Notes: generated from the sequence alone by a model not told the origin. A DNA stretch of 64,000 nt from Lytechinus variegatus (GCF_018143015.1 NC_054748.1:3710080-3774079), one strand, 5' to 3'. Positions 12,100 through 24,491 are shown, numbered from the stretch's first letter. A program made the numbers and translations.

Positions 12100-12171
12100 G
12101 GTTCTATATGGTGTGAACTTGCACCGCATTGACGACAACACTTTCATTGGATTTCCCAGCCTTCGTACGCT
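12100..12171 (+). CDS. LGR gene, LRR exon a
   Basis: 72-bp exon, acceptor TCTCCACAG, donor CT|GTAAG. Codes LYGVNLHRIDDNTFIGFPSL. The F-x-G-F/L-x-x-L end is typical of LGR repeats. It is the most 5' LRR exon recognised. Confidence 0.85.
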
Positions 12172-15100
12172 GTAAGAATAAGTATACTTTAATATGTACC
12201 ACTTCCACGGAATAAATAAATCGGAAGAAACTGAAGCCATTTTATCATTATCGCCACTGTGCTAATAATTACAATCATCATTGTCATTCCTTCTTACATA
12301 ACAAGCAGTGTATGCAGTATTGCCATGATTGGAGGGGACTACGGTATTTTTGGATGCATAAAACTCGGTCCCAAAGGCTTATACTAATCAGTCGGGTTGC
12401 ATGGCTGATTTGCTTGTTTGTTATGTTAAAATAGTAGTCAAGTACATATCATTTAAGGCACTTGCCGGCTTAAAACGTAGCTCGAGTTTCAATTTCATTT
12501 TATTTTCCCAGCGTGTTTGTCCCATTGAAGACATTAAAAAAAAAAATCGCTTCGAAATCCAAAAAAAGTCGTCAAAAATCCAAAACCCGAGTGATTTCGC
12601 ACGCGCACGCGACCCGACTGATCAGTATAAGCCGTCCCAAAGGTATTACATCCCATTCTTTTCATCAAAATGGAAATATTGGTTATAGTTTTCAATTCAA
12701 ATTCGATTTAATTGAATTCAAATGCAGATACACCGATTGAATAAAGTAAAAATTTCCAGTTTACATTTGATAAAAAAGAGAAAACACAAATTGGCATACA
12801 TAATTCACCTTTTTCCAAAAGGTACTGCACTCATCCGAATAAATCAAAGATCAATTGACTATCAATCAAACTGTGGACATGGAATTGTTTGTTTGTTTTA
12901 ATGGTTTTACGTTGCAACAATTCATTCCGTGAAATAATCATTCCAAACTAACATTGGTAATAATTAAACGTTGATTTTGATTTATTTTTGAATTACTTTT
13001 TTGAAACTGAAATCTTAATTTTCATGACTGCAAATCATGACAGAGGAAAATAAAACGAATCATGTTACCATTGGCGGTGGAGCAGAGGATTATCTTATGT
13101 GTGGGGGGCGCAACATTTCCCCCATGAACAAAGGGTAATCTATTTCTTGCCATGCTCTTACAAGATATCTTTATTTGTTTTGTGTAATAGCACTGACTTG
13201 AATAGACAATAGTGCATTTTTTTTTATCAAAGGTTTATATGAAAACCAAAATTATGTATCTGTGATTATTTTTTTCTGCTTTCATAGCGTCTTAGCGGAA
13301 AACAATATTCAAGAACTCCACAATACAACTTTCACCGGTTTACAGCTTTTGCAAATACTGTAAGTTTTTTTTTTATAATGAATAATGTTTATTGTAATGT
13401 TTCGCTTTTAAGTTAAATTCAAAATATTGTCTATGTTTTTGTTGCATCACCAACGAAAAAAAAATCCGAAATTACAAAACATGCATCGGTAGAAATAAAT
13501 GTTTACATCGTAAAATTTAAGTCACCAATATAAATGGGTGGTAGGATAATAATGTCACTCTAAAGCACAATGTCGCAGGAAATGACACTTTGCTATAATC
13601 AACCAACGCATAATGTCACAGTCAACATGGTCAACGCATATATAATGTCGTAGCTTGAACTACTAACTCACAAAGTCTTGAGTCTTAGTGCAAAATGTCG
13701 CAGCGGTATCTCCTTCAGGATTCGAATTATAGATAAGACATTAAATACGTTCTCATTCAGTGAATTGTTCAAGTTCGGGCTGTCAATTGAACATTTTACA
13801 AGTGTGTTTGGTGGGCCAGGCAAGGATGCAGGGGGAGTATTGAATTCATTATGTAAAATACCATACAAAGATGCCATTTTCTCATCTACATGACCTCACT
13901 CTCTCGCTAAGTAAGTTAAATAACAAGAACAGCAATATGCAGGGAAGGAGGATGATTTTCATTGCGTTCCACTAGTCCACACAATATATTATTTGTTTTA
14001 AAGTTCCAACCCCCCTCTTGATGATGATTTCGATACTTCCCTTCCCACCTCCCCTGTATCTTTGGTAAAGCATTTATTGTCATCCCCAGGTCCCTCCGAG
14101 AGGACCTTAAATCGTCCGACTTCTGGTCGCTTGCTTAACAATGATTCATCTTGATAGCAATCCGGGAGAAAATATCACCACCATAATACTATTATGATCA
14201 TATCACAAAGTTATCTATCGGTATAGGTTCCAGTTTTCGTCATCTTGTCTCCTTTATGTTATTTTTTTAAAAGAATATCAGAATGGAGGTGTGATCTCCC
14301 TGTCCCCCCCCCCCCCCCCCGACTGCCAGACCAAAGTGTTTATTTTTACAATGCATTGCTGGTATGACCAAATTCGGATATATTCTTACCTATTTAATGC
14401 TATGTCATTATCATTTTGTAAAGTTATTATCGTTACTAAATTTTGATTTTCCGGTAATAATGTGAAACAAATTGCATGCTTGTGTATCTGTGTATTTTAG
14501 TATTTCTAATCATTTTGACATTTATGTTTCTGTGCTAGAAATCTTCGACAAAACAGGATATTCTCGGTCGAAAATGGTTCGTTTGCTGACTTGAAGAGCC
14601 TTTTGTTTCTGTAAATATAGAAGCCTTGTTTTTTTTCAGGAGGTGTGTGTGTGGCGGGGGGGGGGGTAGTAAATCAAGAAAAAAATGACTTTTGATGATG
14701 TTTGGTATATGAATGGTCCAAGTTGTAATCAGTATATACAATTGGGAGTTTACAGCCGACGTGTGGCTTCATTGGAAACGTACATATCTATACATCCAAC
14801 GTACTGTATAAAGTTGATGCACGTGGGTCATATCGTTTTCGGTAAAACAACTTGTGTATCTCGTTGCGAGCGCGAAGCACGAGCTAAAAACTTCTCACAG
14901 TAAGACCTAAAACATACATGTAATTACACACTTTTTGTCTCGCCCACCAGAGGTGAAGGCAAGACTTCGGGATCCAGGTGTCGTCCGTCCGTCACAAACC
15001 TAATGACAACCGTAAGTCACTTTTCAACCAAACTTGGATAGTAGATTGATTTGGGGGACCTGCATGTCATACAGCAGTCGGAGGTCACATGGTAAGGTCA

Positions 15101-18100
15101 AAGGTCATTTTCAGGTCAACGTTAAAGTTTACATGCAAGACTCTCTTATGACACCTAACTCCACAACCGTAAGTCACTTTTCAACCAAACTTGGATGGTA
15201 GATGGACTTGGGGGACCTGCATGTTATGCTGCAGTCGGAGATCACATGGTAAGGTCAAAGGTAATTTTCAGGTCAACGGTAAAGTTTACATGCAAGACTC
15301 TTACGACACCTAACTGCAACCGTAAGTCACTTTTCAACCAAACTTAGATGGTAGATGGACTTTGGGGACTGCATGTTATGCTGCAGTCGGAGGTCACATG
15401 GTAAGGTCAAATGTCATTTTCAGGTCAACATCAAAGTTTACGTGCAAGGTTCTTATAACAAGTGTTATTCCATCCCAGTCTTTTCACAATGAAGTTTCGA
15501 TACAATTCTGTTGCGTGCCCTCGCAAATCACAATATTTGTAGTTATTTTCATGAGTGGGCCACACACAAAATGGCTTTAGCCTTGTTTTAATAATGAAAT
15601 AAATGAACTAAACTATGCAAACTCGAATCGTGGGCTGAAGACTTGTTGATATTCTGATCTGAAACGTGACCCTTTTTAGCCGTTGAGAGAATGGGTATTA
15701 GACTACACAATGGATGCTACCTGGATGCGCGAGCTAAAAAGATTTTACATCCTCAACTTGAAATTTGCACCCTAACTTATTTTTTGTAACGATTAACGTG
15801 ATGAAAAAATAGCATGGGTAAAACACCACATCAATCTCGCATTTTCTAAATACTCAGTTTTGAAAAGAAGGACCTTTAAGAATTGGGTTGATGGTATTCG
15901 CTCTGAATACGGGCCTGTAAAAGTGGGATGTGTCCCATTCCAACGGAACTTTGGGAGGGTGTTGTCTTGTCTACACCCACCCCCTTCCCCCTTCCTCATC
16001 CCCTTTTTCTGACCGAGATGAAAGTCTCAAGAAATTCTTATGAACTCTTTATATTCTTTATTCGTATTTGTTTCTTGTTTTATTTAAGGGAATTCGGTAA
16101 TAACAGCTTAGTCCGTCTGCAACCTGGCGCCTTTACCGGTTTGATAAATCTTAGAAGCCTGTAAGTAATTAAAGTCGTGTTTTATTTTTTTTTCCTTAGC
16201 AATTTTAACCTTGTTCTAGTTCCTTTGAATCAACAGCTCAAAATCTCGATTTCATTAACATGGACATTTGTTCTGTCTTCAGATACTATCAAAATCTTTA
16301 TTCAAGTGTAACCACTTTCTTTTTATACCAGCCATTGGATCCATTACACACAAATAGTACTAAACCTGTTTGGTTCATAACATCGTATATAAGACAAGTG
16401 GAATGTATGAGAGTGTTTTGTAGCGGTGTAATGGATACCAATAAAGTCTTCTTTTTTTACATTTAATCTGTATAAAAAATTGTGGTAATGTAGGTTGAGG
16501 GGGAAACGCTGTTGAAAGGGATATCTATATAGGGAGATCATGTTCTTCCAAGCCATAGGTTTTTATTGTTGATTCCATTTATATTTCATTGTTTTCATTT
16601 ATCTGCTTTGCATTTCATGATATCAAATTATGAATTGTATCAAAAAATACACATGAATGTTGCATTCTGTTCAGCGAGCTTGGGCTTGGGATAAGAGTAG
16701 GAAAAAGTTAAGTTGAAAAGGTCATTTTATTGTATTCTTGTCAAAATGTGCTACTTCACCATGGGTACATTTCATTTAAAAAGTGAGAATTTGTCTATGA
16801 GATTTTATTTTTTATTATTGTTTTGTTCTATGGGGCGACCCCCCCCCCCCCCGTGAAATCAAAATGAAAAGTAAATTTCTATCTACATGATCCAAATTTG
16901 AACAATGCGGCGATGTTTATTCATATATTCATATTCCTTGGAATTGAAGCGTTCTATCGGTTGTCATTCGTTACGGGCTTTGGTGTTCAATTCAATCAGT
17001 TCATTTCTAAATTTTCCTCGAAATATTATAGCATTACTAATTAATCTTTAATATCAATGACGTTGACAGGGGTCTCTCACAGAACAAAATTCGTCGGATC
17101 GAACAGGGGTTCTTTTATGGTATGGAGAGTTTACAATTTCTGTAAGTATGTTACGCCAACCTTTTTCCCTATTACTATTCCTGTCGACCAATTTTCTTTT
17201 TCGGTATAGTAGCAACAAGTTAATGCATGTTCCAAGCAAATGCAATGATACAATAGTAGTTCATAAGATTCTAAGGAAAAATAATTGACTAATTGATGAA
17301 ATTAATGTTATAAAGTCAATTTGTATCTTTTTCGCAAATTATTGATAAGCCTAATTTCCTTTTTTTTACCTACGGAAGTAGAACATCAATCTTCCTCCTT
17401 GTCAAACATTCAATATGAATTATAATTTCAGCTATTGATAAAAATACCCGTTCATGTATTTTTTCCAGTTGAAATATTACAGCCGTTAGTTAGTATGCAT
17501 CACATCCAACAAAATTGAACAAAGACTGATGCTTTTCTACGTTTGACGATGTTCATTACTGTTGTCTATAATACTAATTTTGAACAACATTTTCAATATA
17601 TTAAAAAATATATATTTGAAAATTTAGATTTTTTTCTATATAACTACTAGTAATGTGTATTCCAACAGGTTATATTATCAATCATTCTTTATTGTTTTAT
17701 TGTCATCACATTCAGGTATATGGAATCAAACAACATTAGCGATATCGAGGTCGGCTCGTTTTCTGGACTAAGGAGTCTTCAATTATTGTAATTTTTTAAT
17801 TAATTAACGATTTCCAAAATAAAAGTATGTTATACCATTAATTTAAGAACGTTTTAATCTTATGCATGATTTCATTCAAATCTTTGTCCAATAAATTCGT
17901 CAATATCCAAAATGTAAACGAATCATTACGAGTTGAATGAGTACCCAAACAAGGAAACATTCAAGTGTATCTAGCAGAGCACAGATTCTCTTGTATGAAA
18001 AGGGGAATTTATAACGAGGGGAAACCGTTGATAATTTTTTGTAAAAAAAAATATTTTTACAAATGACTGTGATGGAAACGGAAGCAATTGTCTTAGATAA

Positions 18101-21100
18101 AATAACTATACCTCACAATCACCTGTATTTATGCAATATAAAGTAATATTTCAAATATCAACGTCTGTTGAAACAAATGTATAATACCTCAGAATTGATA
18201 ATGCGCTTTCTTATGCGTATGTTTTGCTTCTTTTCAGAAATTTGTCGTCTAATTCCATTCAGCACTTGCAACGAGGGATGTTTTCAGGTCTCATATCGCT
18301 TTCGTATCTGTAAGTACAAATCAATTAAATCGACGCTCATAAGGCAGCATCAAAACACCATTAATACTTTCAGTCTCTCCCATGATTTTCAGCATCCAAC
18401 TACGAAAAGTACGCTTGCTCGCTCGCTTCGCTTGCTTCCACATTGATATAAATGGTCAGCCCAACTCCAATTCATTAGTGTATACCACACCAAAACAATT
18501 AAAACAGCCATAAATATGCCTAAAATGCCATTACCTACTATAATATATAACTGGTAGTATGCCTATTACATGTCAGTACACGTTTTGTATACCATACCCA
18601 ATGTGCATAGAGCGTTCAGTGCCCTTCCCGTCCCCCCCCCCCCCCCGCACACACACAAAAATAATGAATAAATGAAAACAAGAAAAGATTAGTTTATGAA
18701 TAATGATAAAAAAAATAAAAGAAATTAATAAATACAATAAAAAATTGTATTTTCAGCTAAATATATTACTACTAACACGGGGGGGGGGGGGCGTGTTTGA
18801 TATCGTTATTCCAACTTATTAAAATTCGAAAAACGGTCTATACACCGAAATCGAAATTCCAGGCTGTTTTGAGCCTTTCTGTAGGAAAACCATTTTCTAT
18901 TTCTATTTTATTTCTTCCCGTAATTTTGACTTTTATCTGGTTTACTACTCAAGTTGTCAGTGTGTTTGTGTGTTTTATTTGTACAATGCACAATACTACA
19001 TAGGAGGCTTCACCCTACTAGCTCCGTTTTTTAACAGCCTTCCCCATTTCCAACTTGCTAATTGTGATAATCGTAACTGTACGTAGAAATTTGGTATTTC
19101 ATTGTTTATATATCTGAATTATTGTACGGAAGAAAATAAGTATTGGAAAAGGAAAATAAATGAAATTTAAAATGAAAAAAAGTGAAAATGAAAATTAAAT
19201 TCCAATCCGTAATGACGTCATCTTTGGTTGCGACTTTAAGCCGATTCATACTTTTCTTGGCTTGAAGCAGAAAATTCTACATTCAACATTCCTAGCACTA
19301 TGCAAAATTTAAGATGAAAAAAGGTTATTTCTTGGAAGTTTTTCATTAAATAATAAAATGGGATTCATCTTTTTTTCTTTATATGGTGTTGTATTGGATC
19401 GAGTACAGTCTGCTGGACTTCAGAATGCATTTTCCTTTTACGACATGTGGGTTTCTTTTCCCTTTTCAGTGATTTGATAAACAACCACATTCAATCCATT
19501 GATGGCTTTACGTTTGAAAATATGGCGTCTCTTCAGTTTCTGTAAGTAATTTTACCCCGCCATTTATTTTCTCCATTGGATATAGTGTGTTTTGTAATAG
19601 CAGTAGTAGTAGTAGTGAAAGTAGTAGTATTATTTGTAGTATCTGAAGTAGTAGAAATAGTAGTATTAGAAGTAATAGTATTATTATTAGTATTATTATT
19701 AGAAGTAGTAGTAGTATTAGTAGAAGTAATAGTAGTAGAAGTACATGTACATGTACTAGTAGTATTAGTAGTAGCAGTAGTACTGTAGCAGTGTTGTTGT
19801 GATAATATAGTAATACATGTAGCAGTGGTAAAAAATTAAGAGAAGTAGTATGTAGTAGATGTAATGATAGTTGTATCAAAAGTAGGAGTGAGGTAGTAGT
19901 AGTATCCATGGTATCAGAAGAAGTAGAAACAGTAATAGTAGTAGTAGCAGTAGTAGTAGTAGTAGTAGTAGATGTAGTAGTAGTAGTAGTAGATGTAGTA
20001 GTAATAGTAGTACCAGAATAAGTAGAAACAGTTGTAGTAGTAGTTATAGCAGTGGTAGTATTCAATTCAATTCTTTTATTTCATTTCCATTCCAAACATA
20101 ATACAGAGTAATATAAAAAAATACAAATTAAATACAATTTTACAGAAGGGCATTCTTACTTCGTAAAAAAAACAACAACAGTATAATATAGGGCATAAAT
20201 GGAAATGAGGGGGAACCACCAAAAAGCAAAGCTTGTAAAATTGTGGATCCCCCTTGGAAAAGAAGAAATTATAGTCGACTTACTATATGCGTACATGCAT
20301 GTATTACAGGAAGAAAAAGAGAAAAAGAAATCATATTGACGGAAACATAATTACTGAACAAATGCAAAGCTTTTTACACAAAGAGGTCTTCGTTGTAAAG
20401 GATATGTTGCGCAAGACAGGAAAAAAAATGTAGTAGTAGAAACAATACTACAATTAATAGTAAAAGTAGTAGTAGTAGTAGTAGTACGGTAATTGTAGTA
20501 TATTTTGTTTTATTAGTGGAAGTAGATTCATTAGTTGTCTATAAGCTAATGAACCTCATTATGATCTCTTGTTTGTATTTGCCGTTTCTGTAATCAGATT
20601 CTTCCTTGGTACTGAACTCGGAGCCGTTAGCCCGGATGCACTAACTGGTCTAACATCAGTAGAGAAAATGTAAGATGATGTATATGTCATTTTTCAATAA
20701 TTTATTTACTATTCAGTGTGAGCACACGCTTCGAGACTACGAGTCTAATTTTGTAGACTACATTTTGTTCTGATCCAAGTATTTCGTGATCCAACGAAAA
20801 AACTTTATTCACTTATGTAAGCACCTCAGTTCCTATATATTTCACACGGGTAGTTGTGCCACTTACCCAAAATATTCCATTCAATCTGCAGTAAAATAGA
20901 CACAACGAACGACCATGACGACTGGAGTGAAGTAAGCGTGGCAGCAAGATTCAGTGTTTAAAACAGCCCCGCTCGCGAGAAGCTACGTCTGGTATGGTAG
21001 TGACATTGATCTCAATCCGAAATGCCAAAGGTTCGAGGCACTTGTCGAACATTCAATAGTTGGTGACATTGTATCGTCATCGCAAAGGCTACTTTTGGAT

Positions 21101-22909
21101 ATTATAGCGATATTAATTCAATTTAGCAGATTAGGCTATCGTACAAGCTGTTTTTAATAGTCGATGGCAGAATAGTCTCGATTGCAAAATTGCTGATGAA
21201 AAATAAATTCGAAGCCAGCGTCATGACGTGATAAACCTTTCAAACTTTCTTTCTATCAGTATAGATACTAACTGCAATATAAATGTAGATGGTGCATATA
21301 TACCTGTAGTGTGAATCACTTTAATTGAATCACTTTAACCGATTGTTGCCCAACTATTACTGATACACATATCGAATCCAACCCGAAGTTTTCAAGAGTT
21401 AAAGATAAATGCCAGTTGTGGTAACGATCTCAAAATGACTTTTTACAGAATCCAATATAATGACCTCCCAAGTGTCTGTTTGTATGATTAAAAAATATGT
21501 GCCGACAGATTCTGGAATAAATTGTGTAATTGCTGAGAAATAAGCCAAATAAGCGCGAATTCGGGCACTTCCGTCTTATCTTTATTTCAGCAATATATTA
21601 TACACTGTCCCACGTGTGCCTATCTATGTTGGCGATCTTCAGTGTGATTGTTTTTCAGCTTAGATTTTATGATTTCACAAAGTTCAGTTCATTTAACTGT
21701 ACCAGATTTAGATTGACGATGATATAGTAATACTTAACTTTGGTTTTACAGACTTTCTCACGAAATTAGTGTTTTACTGCAACTACTGTCATTTAGCTTT
21801 AACCTATTTTTTTACTCAGGTCTACCTCTGACAATCGTCTATGTTGTCTTCTCGAAGATAATGCTGATTTCACCTGCGCAAGGACATCACAGACCAGTCC
21901 CTTGGACACCTGTAGCAGGTTATATCCAAACTTGGCCTTGAGGATTGCAGGATGGGTCATGGGTTTGCTAGCTCTAGGTGGCAACGGCGCTGTTCTCTTT
22001 ATTCGACTACGGGATAGGAAAAAGAAGGTTTCCAGAGTTCAGAATACCTTTATTGCTAGCTTAGCAATGGCCGATATTCTAATGGGACTATACATGATTA
22101 TTATCACTTCTGTCGATCTTTACTATGGAAATGAGTTTTATCTCAGCGCCCCTCAGTGGCGAGGATCCCAGCTCTGTCGGTTTGCCGGTTTCCTTGGCTT
22201 TCTTTCCAGTGAGGCTTCGATCTTAACCCTGACCTTGATAACCGTCGATAGGTTCATTTGCATCATGTTTCCATTTAGGCCAGACCTAAAGATTGAGCGC
22301 AAGAGTTCATTGATTCTTGTCAGTGCTGTTTGGGTTTTCACCATAATGTTAAGCCTGAGTCTGGTAATCATTACATCTTACAGACCGGATGTTTATGGCC
22401 TCTCCGACGTTTGCCTTGGTCTCCCTCTTCATGTCGAAGCTGCAGACACAGGGGTATTGGAGATCACAGGGAATTTCTTTTTTGAGTATCAGGTAAATTT
22501 CGTAGTCACAGACAACAGTTCCAGGCCCCCATGGCTATTTTCCCTTATAGTTTTCATTGGTTTCAACCTTGTATCTTTCACTTTTATCTTGATCTGTTAC
22601 ATAATGATCTTCGTCAAATCCTCAAGATCTTCAGCGAGAGTTCGGAAAAATAGCTTTAATAAGCAAGAGACCAGATTGGCCGTTCGTATGGCGATGATCG
22701 TTGCTACTGACCTCGTCTGTTGGATGCCTGTCATCATCATGGGAATCCTATCTCAGACCGGTGCAGTCACCCTCCACCCTTCCCTCTATGCCTGGACAGT
22801 GATTCTCATCGTCCCTATCAATTCAACGATCAACCCTTTCCTATATACCTTTATCATTCACGTCGATGACCTCATAAAGAAAAGAAGGAAGCAGAAATAT
22901 GAAACCTAA
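12100..22909 (+). CDS. Leucine-rich-repeat GPCR, type C LGR (RXFP/GRL101-like), 3' part
   Basis: A membrane receptor gene of ten visible exons: nine 72-bp LRR exons, then an exon with the hinge and seven helices. Every LRR exon starts with the third base of a codon and ends after two bases, so all are phase 2 and each codes one 24-residue repeat. In this family the LRRs and N-terminal LDLa modules bind the ligand, and the helices signal through G proteins. The cysteine hinge (RLCCLLEDNADFTC) and the TM3 end (TLITVDRFICIMFPF) match the RXFP/GRL101 group. The visible protein is about 578 residues. The signal peptide, any LDLa modules and the first LRRs were not found. Upstream introns are swollen by transposons. 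The ligand is unknown. Confidence 0.9.
12172..13287. other. Intron, no other feature seen
   Basis: Intron of 1116 bp. AT-rich, with a short AACACAAATTGGCAT-type unique stretch and no recognised repeat or extra LRR exon. Confidence 0.6.
13288..13359 (+). CDS. LGR gene, LRR exon b
   Basis: 72-bp exon, acceptor TTTCATAG, donor CT|GTAAG. Codes LAENNIQELHNTTFTGLQLL, a standard N-x-I-x-x-L repeat. Confidence 0.9.
14539..14610 (+). CDS. LGR gene, LRR exon c
   Basis: 72-bp exon, acceptor TTCTGTGCTAG, donor CT|GTAAAT. Codes LRQNRIFSVENGSFADLKSL. It is the same size and phase as its neighbours. The donor is slightly weaker (GTAAAT in place of GTAAG[T]), so a gene finder could skip it. Confidence 0.85.
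14932..15590 (+). repeat. Dispersed element with 155-bp internal tandem repeat
   Basis: It begins near TTTTTGTCTCGCCCACCAGA and ends near AAATGGCTTTAGCCTTG. Between them three units start with AACCGTAAGTCACTTTTCAA at 15008, 15165 and 15318 (periods 157 and 153). Each carries CTGCATGTTATGCTGCAGTC and GGTCACATGGTAAGGTCAAA or near variants. It lies in the intron between LRR exons c and d. The class is uncertain; it has no coding. Confidence 0.65.
16089..16160 (+). CDS. LGR gene, LRR exon d
   Basis: 72-bp exon, acceptor TTTTATTTAAG, donor CT|GTAAG. Codes FGNNSLVRLQPGAFTGLINL, the most canonical of the nine repeats. Confidence 0.92.
16161..17069. other. Intron, no other feature seen
   Basis: Contains only short homopolymer runs, including a C-run near 16841. 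No extra exon was recognised. Confidence 0.6.
17070..17141 (+). CDS. LGR gene, LRR exon e
   Basis: 72-bp exon, acceptor GACGTTGACAG, donor CT|GTAAG. Codes LSQNKIRRIEQGFFYGMESL. Confidence 0.92.
17716..17787 (+). CDS. LGR gene, LRR exon f
   Basis: 72-bp exon, acceptor TCACATTCAG, donor TT|GTAATT. Codes MESNNISDIEVGSFSGLRSL. The donor is non-consensus after GTAA. Confidence 0.9.
18238..18309 (+). CDS. LGR gene, LRR exon g
   Basis: 72-bp exon, acceptor GCTTCTTTTCAG, donor CT|GTAAGT. Codes LSSNSIQHLQRGMFSGLISL. Confidence 0.92.
18310..19469. other. Intron, no other feature seen
   Basis: Contains a C-run near 18633, a G-run near 18780 and AT-rich DNA. No extra exon was recognised. Confidence 0.6.
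19470..19541 (+). CDS. LGR gene, LRR exon h
   Basis: 72-bp exon, acceptor CCCTTTTCAG, donor CT|GTAAGT. Codes LINNHIQSIDGFTFENMASL. The usual F-x-G-L is F-E-N-M here. Confidence 0.9.
19596..20066. repeat. (TAG)n trinucleotide repeat
   Basis: A long imperfect TAG/GTA tract with interruptions. A second block lies at 20432-20490, so the tract was split by the inserted sequence at 20071-20430. Open frames through it on both strands (Thr/Leu-rich on minus, Val-rich on plus) are repeat artefacts. Confidence 0.9.
20071..20430 (-). mobile_element. LINE-like 3' end remnant, minus strand
   Basis: It begins with ATTCAATTCAATTC and an A/T-rich tail-like segment, then a G-rich unique stretch (GGAAATGAGGGGGAACCACC). 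The short-repeat tail followed by unique sequence, inserted in a TAG microsatellite, fits the 3' end of a truncated CR1/L2-type retroposon. No reverse transcriptase is visible. The class is tentative. Confidence 0.35.
20598..20669 (+). CDS. LGR gene, LRR exon i (last repeat)
   Basis: 72-bp exon, acceptor TCTGTAATCAG, donor AT|GTAAGA. Codes FLGTELGAVSPDALTGLTSV. This repeat is the least canonical (no N-x-I core), as expected of a capping repeat just before the hinge. Its last two bases AT join G of the next exon to give ATG (Met). Confidence 0.88.
20670..21819. other. Intron, no other feature seen
   Basis: Intron of 1150 bp before the membrane exon. No LRR C-cap exon, repeat or RNA was recognised. 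Confidence 0.55.
21820..22909 (+). CDS. LGR gene, terminal exon: hinge and seven-helix domain
   Basis: Acceptor TTTTTACTCAG at 21809-21819; stop TAA at 22907-22909. The exon codes 362 residues. Residues 1-28 are the hinge, with CC and two further cysteines, then a TCSRL cysteine at the domain start. Recognisable parts in order: TM1 GLLALGGN, TM2 SLAMADILMG, TM3 ending in VDRFICIMFPF (DRF for DRY), an extracellular SDVCLGLPLH cysteine, TM6 CWMPVIIMG, and TM7 NSTINPFLY (NPxxY kept). The tail is short and basic (KKRRKQKYET). All seven helices in one exon is usual for this group. A TTG-initiated reading from 21902 is only a sub-frame; there is no need for a start here. Confidence 0.95.
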
Positions 22910-23739
22910 CTAAAAATGTAACCTATTGTTCTAGGCAATCAAGGGCTAAAGATCCACCATTGCTTAAGTTTGATATGGATTTGAAAAATTTTCAAGGTTT
23001 ACTTCGACTAGTAATTATACTCATTGCCTGGTGGTTCCTAAGATTCAGTGACGACAATCCATGTGTTCCAGACCTTAGATTGCTGAATTGAATATTTATT
23101 TGAATCACAACCTTAATGCATATTTTTTTTTGTTTTCCAATGTAAAGTAATTGATTTGCCGAAGTTTATAAAATAAGAGTACAGTAGCATCGTGGTTCTA
23201 CATGGGGGTGTTGGATATTAATTCGAAGTAAAAACTGCACAACGAATGTACCTGAGTAGGAAGTTCATAAATAGAACATAGCTCAATCAATACGGAGATA
23301 GAATATTCTATGGCATTTATTTCTGGATAATACAGTTAATTTTTTTTTTGTTCTATTTTGAAAATCGTTTTTATTTAATTATAGCTGAATATGATCGTGA
23401 TTAAATGACAATGAAGTTGTTCCCCCTTTTCACGATAAATACATGATTTCCACCCTATTCACAATATGCCGCCTGAGTTATGAGAAAGGGTCAACAATCA
23501 CGACTTAAAACCTTCAAAAAAGTTTGGAAATCTGAGTTTGGTCATTAATATCTCCCAACTCCGAATGTTACACAATGCATATTTGACATCATTCAGTAGA
23601 TCATTTATTTCTTTTTAAAATGACACCATGCTTGTTATGATCATGACATCATGAAAAGAGCAGGATTAAAAAGTATTGAATGAGGTCCGAATTGAAAAGC
23701 TGCAAAGGGAGCAGAAAAAGTCATGAAGAGTCAATACAT
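22910..23739. other. LGR 3' flank, no gene seen
   Basis: Probably the 3' UTR and downstream DNA. No clear AATAAA close to the stop was found. No repeat was recognised until 23740. Confidence 0.5.
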
Positions 23740-23833
23740 TTTCCACCCGACAAAGGAAAATATAATTGGTATAGTGTCGAAAATCTGTCTATCTGACGGT
23801 CAATCAGATCTGGCTCGCCCTAACCATTAACCC

Positions 23834-23904
23834 GTCTCTGTGGTCTAGTGGTTAAGGCACCGGCGTTCAAAACTGGGGGCCCGGGTTCGATTCCCGGCAG
23901 AGAC
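23834..23904 (+). tRNA. tRNA-like gene, anticodon UCA by position (cluster B, unit 1)
   Basis: 71-nt cloverleaf as in cluster A, but the 3' anticodon stem reads ACTGG, so the pair next to the loop (31:39) is C-A and is broken. The acceptor, D and T stems and the A and B boxes are intact. It is less likely to be functional than the other copies. Confidence 0.45.
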
Positions 23905-24212
23905 ATTTTTTCGGCATCACCAATATTTCCAAAGAGTAGATAGCTCTGGGGAACCTTGATTTAAGCTACGCCTACCATTGTTCTCTTCATCCATTTCTTT
24001 ACAATATTTAAATAAAAAAGAGTTGCCAAAAGCTGTTGTACATGTAAAGCTTTACACATTTGTATTTCTTCTCCCATACGTGTACTGTATCAAAGCAATA
24101 GCTTCGATCCAGCTGAGGCATGGCGGCTTGTCATTGTTCAAAACTCACCTTCACCCGAGAAAGGAAAATATAATTGGTATAGTGTCGAAAATCTCGCCCT
24201 AACCATTAACCC

Positions 24213-24283
24213 GTCTCTGTGGTCTAGTGGTTAAGGCACCGGCGTTCAAAGCTGGGGGCCCGGGTTCGATTCCCGGCAGAGAC
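24213..24283 (+). tRNA. tRNA-like gene, anticodon UCA by position (cluster B, unit 2)
   Basis: 71-nt cloverleaf with all stems paired, identical in structure to units 2 and 3 of cluster A. It ends in CAGAGAC followed by a T-run (ATTTTTT) within a few bases, which could serve as a Pol III terminator. Confidence 0.6.
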
Positions 24284-24294
24284 ATTTTTTTGGC
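24284..24294 (+). terminator. Candidate Pol III terminator
   Basis: ATTTTTTTGGC follows the tRNA-like gene directly. Four or more T residues is the usual Pol III stop. The other copies carry ATTTTTTC at the same place. Confidence 0.45.
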
Positions 24295-24491
24295 ATCACC
24301 AATTTTTCCAAACGGTAGATAGCTCTGGGGAACCTTGATTTAAGCTACGCCTACCATTGTTCTCTTCATCCATTTCTTTACAATATTTAAATAAAAAAGA
24401 GTTGCCAAAAGCTGTTGTACATGTAAAGTTTTACACATTTGTATTTCTTCTCCCATACGTGTACTGTATCAAAGCAATAGCTTCGATCCAG

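Noticed and set aside
13668-13893. Two overlapping opposite-strand frames of about 70 codons
   Set aside because: They have no splice sites, motif or phase match, and lie inside an LGR intron.
19508-20065. 185-codon Thr/Leu-rich frame on the minus strand, and a Val-rich frame on the plus strand
   Set aside because: Both are translations of the (TAG)n microsatellite and part of the neighbouring LRR exon, read in the wrong strand or frame.
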